From an uncultured Eubacteriales bacterium (GTDB lineage Bacteria; Bacillota; Clostridia; Oscillospirales; CAG-272), in contig URCP01000055.1 in assembly GCA_900546315.1 (NCBI GenBank), forward strand, positions 1 through 18,817: 18,817 nucleotides of DNA, written 5' to 3'. The notes under the pieces are model-generated. The model saw only the letters and a program-made list of their open reading frames with translations, made no database searches and was not told the DNA's origin. Shown here piece after piece: positions 13,660-18,817 of the stretch (position 1 is the stretch's first letter; each line of letters starts with the position of its first letter). The position numbers were made by a program, and so were the translations under genes.

Positions 13660-14369
13660 TTGAACATACCTCCGACACCGTCGCTGACGACCTTTCCGTC
13701 AGAGATCTTGACGACGCGCTGCTTGAAATAGTCGACGAGGTCCTTCTCGTGAGTGACGACGATGACGGTCTTGCCGCGCTTATGTATCTTGATGAGCAGG
13801 TTCATGATCTCGAGGCTCATCTTCGGGTCGATGTTGCCGGTCGGCTCGTCGGCGATGATGATCTGCGGATTGTTGGCGAGCGCCCTCGCGAGGGCGACTC
13901 TCTGCTGCTCGCCGCCCGAGAGCTGGGTCGGGTAGCTCCTGTATTTATCGGTGAGGTTGACGATGCTGAGCAGTGCCGGGACACGGCGTTTTATGACGCG
14001 GCTTGACTCCCCGACGACCTGCATCGCGAAGGCGACATTCTCGAAGACGGTCTTGTTCGGGAAGAGTCTGAAGTCCTGGAAAACGACGCCGAGCTCCCGA
14101 CGGTAATACGGCACCCTGAAGTTCGAGAGCTTCGAGAGGTTGTAGTCGATAGTCTGAAGCTTGTTCCCGACCTGCTTCTCGCTGCGGACGATGAGGCTGC
14201 CGCTGGTGATTTTCTCTTCGCGCAGGAGGAGCTTCATCAGCGTGGTCTTGCCCGCGCCGGACTCACCCACAATAAAAACGAATTCCCCGTCGGCGATCTT
14301 CAGGTCGATGCCGTCGAGGGCGACCGTTCCGTTCGGGTAAATTTTCTTTACATCCTTGAATTCTATCAT
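13656..14369 (-). CDS. ftsE: Cell division ATP-binding protein FtsE
   Basis: The chosen ATG at 14369 begins MIEFKDVKKIYPNG, the usual FtsE N-terminus; a TTG seven codons upstream is also in frame, with T-rich sequence before it. The 237-residue ABC ATPase has Walker A GESGAGKTT (35-43), signature LSGGEQQR, Walker B IIIADEPTG and a switch histidine in VVTHE. It binds FtsX at the membrane and drives control of cell-wall cleavage during growth or division. The nearest GAGGA lies about 14 nt before the ATG, which is rather far and leaves the start a little uncertain. Confidence 0.97.
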   Translation of the reverse strand: MIEFKDVKKIYPNGTVALDGIDLKIADGEFVFIVGESGAGKTTLMKLLLREEKITSGSLIVRSEKQVGNKLQTIDYNLSKLSNFRVPYYRRELGVVFQDFRLFPNKTVFENVAFAMQVVGESSRVIKRRVPALLSIVNLTDKYRSYPTQLSGGEQQRVALARALANNPQIIIADEPTGNIDPKMSLEIMNLLIKIHKRGKTVIVVTHEKDLVDYFKQRVVKISDGKVVSDGVGGMFN

Positions 14370-14403
14370 TCTTTTCTTAAATTTCCTCAAAAAATGGCGT
14401 ATG

Positions 14404-14433
14404 TTCCTGCCATAGCGTCAGGAATCACGTGAT
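14404..14433. promoter_or_regulatory. Inverted repeats upstream of ftsE
   Basis: TTCCTG (14404-14409) and CAGGAA (14419-14424) form an inverted repeat with a 9-nt spacer, overlapping a perfect 10-bp palindrome ATCACGTGAT (14424-14433). Both lie 35-64 nt before the ftsE start, where a promoter is expected, although no good -10/-35 pair is visible. Possible operator. Confidence 0.35.
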
Positions 14434-14441
14434 CTTCAACG

Positions 14442-14482
14442 AAAAAAAGACGCACACAGACCCGCTGCGGCTGAAATGCGTC
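14442..14482 (-). terminator. Terminator of the CdaR-type regulator transcript
   Basis: On the minus strand GACGCA (14482-14477) pairs with TGCGTC (14454-14449), with weaker pairing inside the loop, and seven T residues follow (14448-14442). It lies about 160 nt past the regulator stop, so the transcript has a long untranslated 3' tail (14483-14641) in which I see no gene. Confidence 0.75.
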
Positions 14483-14641
14483 GAAAACCGCCGTCAAGCT
14501 CCGGCTCTGAGACTGACCAACCCGATTGACGAGAGTTTTCGCCGCGTTTCATGGAAGCACTGACTCTCAGCGTTCCCGAAGAAAACGAAAACGCACCGCC
14601 GCTCCCGGAGTTTCCCCCGGAAGCGCGCGGAAATGTCATTC

Positions 14642-15727
14642 TCAGAACTTGACAGGCTTTGAGGTCAGATACTTCTTGACCATGAGCGCGACCTTGAAGG
14701 TGATCGCGTGCTCGAACTCCCTGAGGTCGAGACCGGTGAGCTTTCTGATCTTCTCAAGACGATAGACAAGAGTGTTTCTGTGTACGAAGAGCTTTCTCGA
14801 GGTCTCGGAGACGTTGAGGTTGTTCTCGAAGAAGCACTGGATGGTCATGAGGGTCTCGCGGTCGAGGCTCTCGAGGCTGCCCTTCTTGAAGACCTCCTGG
14901 AGGAACATCTCGCAGAGGGTGGTCGGCAGCTGATAGATAAGTCTGCCGATACCGAGGTTCTCGTAGCTGATGATATTCTTCTCGGTGTCGAAGACCTTGC
15001 CGACCTCAATCGCGACCTGAGCCTCCTTGAAGGAGCGCGCGAGGTCCTTGATGCTGTCGACAGCGGTACCGATACCGATCGTGACCTTCGCGTAGAACTC
15101 GCTGGAGAGCGTGTCCGCGATGGTCTTCGCGATCTTCTCGATCTCTCTCATGTCGTAGTTCGGCTTGATCTCCTTGACGAGAACGATGTCGTGCTCGCCG
15201 ACCGAGATGACGTAATCCTTGTTCTTGTCCGGGAACATATTCTGGACCATGTCGAAAGGAATGACGTCGCTCTTGCCGAAGAACTTGATGAGGAACACGA
15301 TACGCATGACGTCAGCGTTGAAGTGAAGCTCCTTCGACTTGATGTAGATATCGCTCGGGAGGATATTGTCAAGGATGATGTTCTTGATGAACGACCCCTT
15401 GTCGTACTTCTCGTCGTAAAGATTCTTTATGTTATTGAGGGAGACCGCGAGGATCATGGAGATCTTCTCTGCCATCTTGTCCTCGCCCTCGACGAAGACG
15501 ACGTACTCCGGTTTTGCGCTGTTGCCGATCTGGCGGTAGGTATATCCTCCGGTGGCGACGGCGTCAGAAGTATACGCGATCTCGTCGCGGATACCCTGGC
15601 AGGTCTCACCGATGCGGACAAGCTCGCTGCACGAGATGATGACCCCGTTCTCATCGATGACTCCGATGATGCGATCCACCGCGTCCTTCATCTGGTGGAT
15701 AATTCCCTGAAATAATCTGTTTGACAT
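14642..15727 (-). CDS. CdaR/PucR-family transcriptional regulator
   Basis: The 361-residue protein has the CdaR domain order. The N-terminal ligand-sensing region (about 5-105) contains GVIDENGVIISCSELVRIGE, close to the sugar-diacid recognition consensus with its RIG motif. A central GGDEF-like, non-catalytic domain (about 140-260) follows, then a C-terminal PucR-type helix-turn-helix (about 290-355: VSETSRKLFVHRNTLVYRLE then LREFEHAITFKVAL). Members usually activate genes for uptake or breakdown of sugar acids, purines or related compounds. None of these is nearby, so the ligand is unknown. The ATG follows AAAGGGG by 7 nt. Upstream are duplicated promoter-like 11-mers that may allow autoregulation. 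Confidence 0.93.
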   Translation of the reverse strand: MSNRLFQGIIHQMKDAVDRIIGVIDENGVIISCSELVRIGETCQGIRDEIAYTSDAVATGGYTYRQIGNSAKPEYVVFVEGEDKMAEKISMILAVSLNNIKNLYDEKYDKGSFIKNIILDNILPSDIYIKSKELHFNADVMRIVFLIKFFGKSDVIPFDMVQNMFPDKNKDYVISVGEHDIVLVKEIKPNYDMREIEKIAKTIADTLSSEFYAKVTIGIGTAVDSIKDLARSFKEAQVAIEVGKVFDTEKNIISYENLGIGRLIYQLPTTLCEMFLQEVFKKGSLESLDRETLMTIQCFFENNLNVSETSRKLFVHRNTLVYRLEKIRKLTGLDLREFEHAITFKVALMVKKYLTSKPVKF

Positions 15728-15769
15728 AAGGCGACCCCTTTCAACTGGTTGTTTGGTTATATGTATATG

Positions 15770-15819
15770 CTATTATACTACCTACTATTTTACTACACGT
15801 TTTGTAATTAATCAATAGG
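15770..15819 (-). promoter_or_regulatory. Regulator promoter region with a duplicated 11-mer
   Basis: On the minus strand TTGATT (about 15815), a 17-nt spacer and TAAAAT form a plausible sigma-A promoter. The -10 lies inside TAGTAAAATAG (15795-15785), which is repeated with one change as TAGTATAATAG (15780-15770), start to start 15 bp. The second copy contains a perfect TATAAT without a good -35. Either two overlapping start sites or a tandem operator would explain this. Confidence 0.5.
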
Positions 15820-15826
15820 TCAATCG

Positions 15827-15845
15827 GAATTTTAACTAAAAATTC
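15827..15845. repeat. AT-rich inverted repeat at the end of the membrane-protein gene
   Basis: GAATTTT (15827-15833) and AAAATTC (15839-15845) form a perfect 7-bp inverted repeat with a 5-nt loop, overlapping the stop codon of the 265-residue membrane protein. There is no GC stem and no T-run beyond it, so it is at best a weak terminator; it may serve the regulator promoter next to it. Confidence 0.35.
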
Positions 15846-16641
15846 ACATCATTTTTAGGACATATGCCACAGCGGCAGCCGCCCAGACCATAAGAAGCGC
15901 TCCGGAGGCATATACTACAAGCTGCGAAGCGACAATTCCGAGAATTCCGCCGACGACGGCGATGACCCCGCCGACAAAGAGCGGCCAGACCTGAACGGCT
16001 CCCCTGCCGCCGAAATCGACCTTCTTCTTCCCGAACGAGACCTTGCCCTTGCCGGAAATGATGCGGACGGCGAGGATGATTCCGAGCACAGCGATGACCG
16101 CCGCGAGGATATACGCCGCCATGCCGAACGCGCGTCCGAGCACGGAGGTGTGCGCGATCGACCCGACCTTGTAAAGCAAGAAAACCGCCCCGTTCACAAC
16201 CAAGTAAGCGAAGAACGTCTTATCAAACGAATGCCAGGCAAAATAGAGCACGAACATGATGACCATCAGATAAATAGCGATGGTAGCGTCAAACGTCAGC
16301 CTGTAAGCCGCGAGGCAGATCGCGAAAGCCACAGCCGCGCCGAGAACATTCCACTTCGTGAAGATCTTCCCCGAGTCGTCGAACCCTTCCTTGTTTCTCC
16401 TGACGAAAAACCATATTGCCGCCGCGAGCCCGAGGACCCCGACGACCATCAGCACCGGCAGCCACCACGTCATGAACCTCGCCTCGTTCGCGATGCTCTT
16501 CTTGACGACGAGCATTCCGAACACGCCGACGAAAGCCGCGGCAAACGCCACCATAACCCTGCTGAACACGATATCGCTCATGCTCTGCTTCTTCTTAGCG
16601 GGTTTCACAACCGCGCCGTTCTTTTTCTCATTACTCACCAT
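15844..16641 (-). CDS. Polytopic membrane protein of unknown function
   Basis: The 265-residue product starts with a basic cytoplasmic tail (KKNGAVVKPAKKKQS) and then shows about eight hydrophobic segments (28-46, 59-80, 97-113, 118-136, 142-158, 170-194, 217-236, 239-261). A basic loop GKGKVSFGKKKVDFGGRG lies between helices 6 and 7. I do not recognise a family and see no catalytic or transport signature. The ATG follows GGAG by 6 nt. It lies 55 nt after rsmE without a terminator between, so it probably shares the rsmE promoter; this says little about its role. Confidence 0.8.
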   Translation of the reverse strand: MVSNEKKNGAVVKPAKKKQSMSDIVFSRVMVAFAAAFVGVFGMLVVKKSIANEARFMTWWLPVLMVVGVLGLAAAIWFFVRRNKEGFDDSGKIFTKWNVLGAAVAFAICLAAYRLTFDATIAIYLMVIMFVLYFAWHSFDKTFFAYLVVNGAVFLLYKVGSIAHTSVLGRAFGMAAYILAAVIAVLGIILAVRIISGKGKVSFGKKKVDFGGRGAVQVWPLFVGGVIAVVGGILGIVASQLVVYASGALLMVWAAAAVAYVLKMM

Positions 16642-16696
16642 AATTCACTCCATGTTGTAAAATTCAATATATTTCACAGCGTTTCCGCCGGTAATA

Positions 16697-17476
16697 TCAT
16701 ATTTCAAACCAGAACGCGAGACAAGCCAGCGCGAAAGCCGACGCCGTCTCACACCTGAGTATCCGTTTCCCGAGCCCGCAGAGCGCGAAGCCCTTCTCAC
16801 GCGCCATATCGACCTCCCCGGACGAAAACCCGCCCTCGGCGCCGATAACGACCGAAATTTCGCTCCCCTCCGGCAGAACGCCGCGCGTCTCCCCCGGAGC
16901 CGAAAACTCACGCGTCAGGTACTCCCTTAGCGAAACCGTCCCGTCCCCCTCATAGAAGAACAATCTGACGGCGCTCCGCGACGCCATATCAAGCATAGCG
17001 TCAAACGAGACCGGCTCAGAAACCGACGGAACAATCCCACGCCCGCACTGCTTAGCCGCCTCAAGCGCGATACGATTCCGCCGCTCAAGCCTCTTCCGTG
17101 CCCGCTCGGTCCCATTATCCGAAAGCTCCCTCGCGACGCACCGCTCCCCCTCAAAGGGAACAACCGCGAAAGCCCCCGCCTCGACCGACTTCTGCACGAT
17201 ATAATCCATCTTATCCGACTTAGCGAGCGCCTGATAAACAGTTATCCGGTAAGGCGGCTCAGTCTCCGAAGCACTCTCCGAAACAACCCGGGCGTAAACC
17301 TCATCCGCCGTAAACCTCTCAAGCACACACCGGTACTCCCGCCTCTGCATATCACAGACAACAATCTCCTCCCCCGGACGCATCCGGAGAGACCGTGAAA
17401 TATGCGAAGCGTCACTGCCAAAAAGCCGCACCACCCCGTCTTCAATCGACGAAGCCTGCACAAAAAAACGCGGCAT
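16697..17476 (-). CDS. rsmE: 16S rRNA (uracil-1498-N3)-methyltransferase
   Basis: The 259-residue protein has an N-terminal PUA-like domain (about 1-70) and a C-terminal SPOUT knot. Characteristic segments are KSDKMDYIVQKSVEAGA (86-102), VVIGAEGGFSSGE (209-221) and LGKRILRCETA (235-245), which build the S-adenosylmethionine site of RsmE. It methylates N3 of U1498 in 16S rRNA of the small ribosomal subunit. The usual GPEGGFS motif reads GAEGGFS here, a minor change. The ATG follows AGGAGG closely. prmA commonly stands right before rsmE; here it does too, but a terminator-like hairpin and a fresh promoter separate them. Confidence 0.96.
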   Translation of the reverse strand: MPRFFVQASSIEDGVVRLFGSDASHISRSLRMRPGEEIVVCDMQRREYRCVLERFTADEVYARVVSESASETEPPYRITVYQALAKSDKMDYIVQKSVEAGAFAVVPFEGERCVARELSDNGTERARKRLERRNRIALEAAKQCGRGIVPSVSEPVSFDAMLDMASRSAVRLFFYEGDGTVSLREYLTREFSAPGETRGVLPEGSEISVVIGAEGGFSSGEVDMAREKGFALCGLGKRILRCETASAFALACLAFWFEI

Positions 17477-17504
17477 TCCACACCTCCTGACAAACTCTCA
17501 TTTT

Positions 17505-17533
17505 ATTATACTATATTTTCGTGAATTTGTCAA
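17505..17533 (-). promoter_or_regulatory. Consensus sigma-A promoter of rsmE
   Basis: On the minus strand TTGACA (17533-17528), 17 nt, TATAAT (17510-17505); all 12 positions match. Transcription would start about 20 nt before the rsmE ATG, leaving only a very short leader. Confidence 0.92.
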
Positions 17534-17552
17534 GGAGTACGGGTCGCTTTTT

Positions 17553-17625
17553 GAAAAAAGCTCCGCAAAAACTTTATACAGGCGTAGATTGGAGTTTCTA
17601 CTCCTTGCTGAAGTTTCTGCGGAGC
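17553..17625 (-). terminator. Large branched terminator-like hairpin after prmA
   Basis: On the minus strand GCTCCGCA-G-AAACTT (17625-17611) pairs with AAGTTT-T-TGCGGAGC (17574-17560): 15 pairs including one G-U, followed by six T residues (17559-17554). The loop is about 36 nt and holds a second hairpin GGAGT-AGAA-ACTCC (17604-17591). It is much larger than an ordinary terminator. It starts 55 nt past the prmA stop. Confidence 0.8.
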
Positions 17626-17666
17626 CTTTATTTGTGCGCCGGCTTCGGATGAAGTCAGCTGTAAAC

Positions 17667-17689
17667 GTTCATAAAAAAGTTACTTTTTG
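17667..17689. repeat. Left copy of the repeat flanking prmA
   Basis: GTTCATAAAAAAGTTAC (17667-17683) is identical to 18595-18611. The similarity continues with TTTTTGCG here against CTTTCTGCG in the other copy. This copy covers the prmA stop codon (AAAAAGTAA on the minus strand) and is followed by ATGAAC and a stop four codons later. Confidence 0.75.
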
Positions 17690-18600
17690 CGCCAGACCAT
17701 CGCTACCCAGTCCGACTCCATGCGCTCCTCGACCGGCTCGAAACCGTTCGCGGTCATAGCTCCGCGCACGTCGTCCGCGTAGCGCTCGATGATTCCGGAC
17801 GTGATGAGAAGTCCGCCGGTCTTCAGGTAAGCCCCGATATCCGGCGCCATCCTGACGATGATGTCCGCCACGATATTCGCGGTCGCGAAGTCGAAAAGCC
17901 CGCCCGAGAGATCGACGTTCGCGAGAAGGTCGGACACGTCGCATTCGACGTTCGTCACGTCGTTGTCTTTGACGTTTTCTTTGGCGACTCTGACGGCTAC
18001 GGGGTCGATGTCGTACGCTTTGCATTTTTCAGCGCCGAGCTTTGAGGCGCAGATGGCGAGGATGCCGCTGCCGGTGCCGACGTCGAGCATATAGTCGCCT
18101 TTTTTGAGGTATTTTTCAATTAATCCGCAGACAAGTCTTGTGGTCTCGTGGGTGCCGGTGCCGAACGCCATGCCGGGATCCATGCGGACTATGATTTCTT
18201 CGGGTTTTTTGTCGTATTTTTCCCACATGGGGACGATAACGAGTTTTTCGCCGACTTTTACGGGGTGGTAGTATTTTTTCCAGGCGGTGGACCATTCTTC
18301 TTCGTCAACTCCGAGGAGTTCGATTTTGGCGTCGATTTTTTCGGCGGCGAAGCGGTCTTTTAAGAAGGCGATGTAGTCGTTGTAGTTTTTGTCGTCGGGG
18401 ACGTAGATTGAGACGGCGCCGTGGGAGCGGTCGGCGTTCAGGATGTTTTCGTCGATGAGGTCGCCGTAGCAGGTTTTGAGATCCGTTTCGATGTCGGAGT
18501 AGTCTTCGATCTGGATTCCGTTGTCGAGCATACTCATGATTGCGGCGACGCGGTCGATGTCTTCGGTCTTGACGGAGACGCGGAGCTGTGTCCAGTTCAT
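17680..18600 (-). CDS. prmA: Ribosomal protein L11 methyltransferase
   Basis: The 306-residue protein methylates ribosomal protein L11 using S-adenosylmethionine. Conserved PrmA segments are WSTAWKKYYHPVKVGEKL (103-120), DPGMAFGTGTHETT (141-154), the cofactor-binding glycine loop LDVGTGSGILAI (172-183), the acidic residue in YDIDP (196-200) and ANIVADII (241-248). The length is typical for the family. The ATG at 18600 is 10 nt after AAAGG. The gene has a long structured leader and its own 3' hairpin. Its start and stop regions are nearly the same sequence, so the final codons (RKK-stop) may derive from a duplication. Confidence 0.97.
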   Translation of the reverse strand: MNWTQLRVSVKTEDIDRVAAIMSMLDNGIQIEDYSDIETDLKTCYGDLIDENILNADRSHGAVSIYVPDDKNYNDYIAFLKDRFAAEKIDAKIELLGVDEEEWSTAWKKYYHPVKVGEKLVIVPMWEKYDKKPEEIIVRMDPGMAFGTGTHETTRLVCGLIEKYLKKGDYMLDVGTGSGILAICASKLGAEKCKAYDIDPVAVRVAKENVKDNDVTNVECDVSDLLANVDLSGGLFDFATANIVADIIVRMAPDIGAYLKTGGLLITSGIIERYADDVRGAMTANGFEPVEERMESDWVAMVWRKK

Positions 18601-18620
18601 AAAAAAGTTACCTTTCTGCG
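18595..18620. repeat. Right copy of the repeat flanking prmA
   Basis: It contains GTTCATAAAAAAGTTAC (18595-18611), identical to 17667-17683, 928 bp away. On the minus strand it holds the prmA ribosome-binding site and start codon. AGAAAG and CTTTTTT can pair around a GTAA tetraloop here, which would partly cover the Shine-Dalgarno sequence. Confidence 0.75.
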
Positions 18621-18722
18621 TCTTCAGACGCTATGTGTTCAAACGGCGGAGCTTGCCGCACAGTATCATTTTCGCTGTCTTCGGGTAGTGGCAGAGCCTC
18701 TTGCCTTTATTGTTTGAAAAGG
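18604..18722 (-). ncRNA. Candidate structured leader RNA of prmA
   Basis: Read on the minus strand, TTCAAAC (18718-18712) can pair with GTTTGAA (18644-18638), closing a domain with three small hairpins: GGCA/TGCC (18705-18690), ACAG/CTGT (18678-18660) and GCGG/CCGC (18659-18646). CCTTT/AAAGG (18722-18704) can instead form a hairpin whose loop holds TCAAAC, giving a possible pseudoknot with the same downstream GTTTGA. It shares two bases with the GGCA stem, so the two folds compete. A further hairpin GCGTCT-GA-AGACGC (18631-18618) lies just before the Shine-Dalgarno sequence. I cannot match it to a known riboswitch class. Individual stems are short and the structure is a reading by eye. Confidence 0.4.
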
Positions 18723-18727
18723 TTTGA

Positions 18728-18763
18728 GGGGTAGGTGGGGAGGTGTCGGAGGGGCGGGGGGGG
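18728..18763 (+). other. G-rich run, possible quadruplex
   Basis: Four runs of at least four G (18728-18731, 18737-18740, 18751-18754, 18756-18763) lie within 36 bases, ending in GGGGCGGGGGGGG. The plus strand could form a G-quadruplex; the minus-strand transcript would be C-rich. GCGGG and CCCGC (18754-18758 with 18764-18768) can also pair. Confidence 0.5.
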
Positions 18764-18773
18764 CCCGCGGAGT

Positions 18774-18797
18774 AAAAAAGGGGGGCGCGCCCCCCCG
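18774..18797 (-). terminator. Terminator of a gene beyond the right edge
   Basis: On the minus strand GGGGGG-CGCG-CCCCCC (18795-18780) is followed by TTTTTT (18779-18774). It would end a minus-strand transcript entering from the right, upstream of the prmA leader. The stem is pure G and C, unusual for this window. Confidence 0.8.
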
Positions 18798-18817
18798 ACA
18801 AAATTATTTAATTAAAA

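Noticed and set aside
14436..14639. A minus-strand open frame of 67 codons between the regulator and ftsE
   Set aside because: No Shine-Dalgarno sequence, Ser/Gly-rich composition, and it reads straight through the terminator stem and T-run.
12706..15715. Plus-strand open frames antisense to ftsX and the CdaR-type gene
   Set aside because: Asp/Glu/Arg-rich shadows without start signals; sense-strand genes are well supported.
18421..18717. A plus-strand open frame of 98 codons across the prmA start and leader
   Set aside because: It is antisense to prmA in its first part, and the rest follows the palindromic leader structure; no ribosome-binding site.
1..18817. CRISPR array, insertion sequence, prophage or toxin-antitoxin pair
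   Set aside because: No regularly spaced repeats, transposase-like, integrase-like or phage structural products are present; the Fic gene has no adjacent antitoxin candidate.

Overview
The window is a gene-dense stretch from a spore-forming member of the Clostridia, probably in the Oscillospiraceae or a neighbouring group. The main evidence is a spoIIIA operon (spoIIIAA to spoIIIAH, with the last gene cut by the left edge), which occurs only in endospore formers. Gram-positive style ribosome-binding sites (AGGAGG, AAAGGA), consensus TTGACA-N17-TATAAT promoters and rho-independent terminators agree with this. The genus assignment is inference. No phage, insertion sequence, CRISPR array or recognisable defence island is visible.

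Layout from left to right; every protein gene except one is on the minus strand, so transcription mostly runs right to left. Positions 1-4452 hold the spoIIIA operon, which encodes the mother-cell side of the channel between mother cell and forespore. A sigma-E-like promoter lies at 4480-4508 and a second, internal candidate lies before spoIIIAH (305-333). Positions 4498-5600 hold a lipoprotein gene of unknown function with a textbook promoter and terminator. Positions 5622-7019 hold trpS preceded by tRNA-Leu(GAG), with a strong terminator between them. Positions 7134-7912 hold the only plus-strand gene, a small Fic-domain protein whose catalytic histidine is replaced by glutamine; it ends in a bidirectional terminator shared with lysS. 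Positions 7938-9965 hold greA-lysS.

Positions 10092-14369 hold a cell-wall remodelling cluster: ftsE, ftsX, a coiled-coil M23 (LytM) endopeptidase with all metal ligands present, and an S41 C-terminal processing protease. FtsEX probably gates the M23 enzyme across the membrane. Positions 14642-15727 hold a CdaR/PucR-type regulator without metabolic neighbours. Positions 15844-17533 hold an operon of rsmE (16S rRNA m3U1498 methyltransferase) and an unknown eight-helix membrane protein. Positions 17553-18724 hold prmA (ribosomal protein L11 methyltransferase), preceded by a leader with riboswitch-like complexity, ended by a large branched terminator-like hairpin, and flanked at both ends by the same near-26-bp sequence. 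The right edge (18728-18797) has extreme G/C homopolymer runs and a terminator for a gene outside the window.

The most interesting points are the structured prmA leader and the repeat around prmA, the His-to-Gln Fic protein set among translation genes, the tRNA-terminator-trpS arrangement, the internal sigma-E-like promoter in spoIIIA, and several strong intergenic hairpins in the ftsEX and greA regions. I did not find a clear multi-gene system that looks wholly new.
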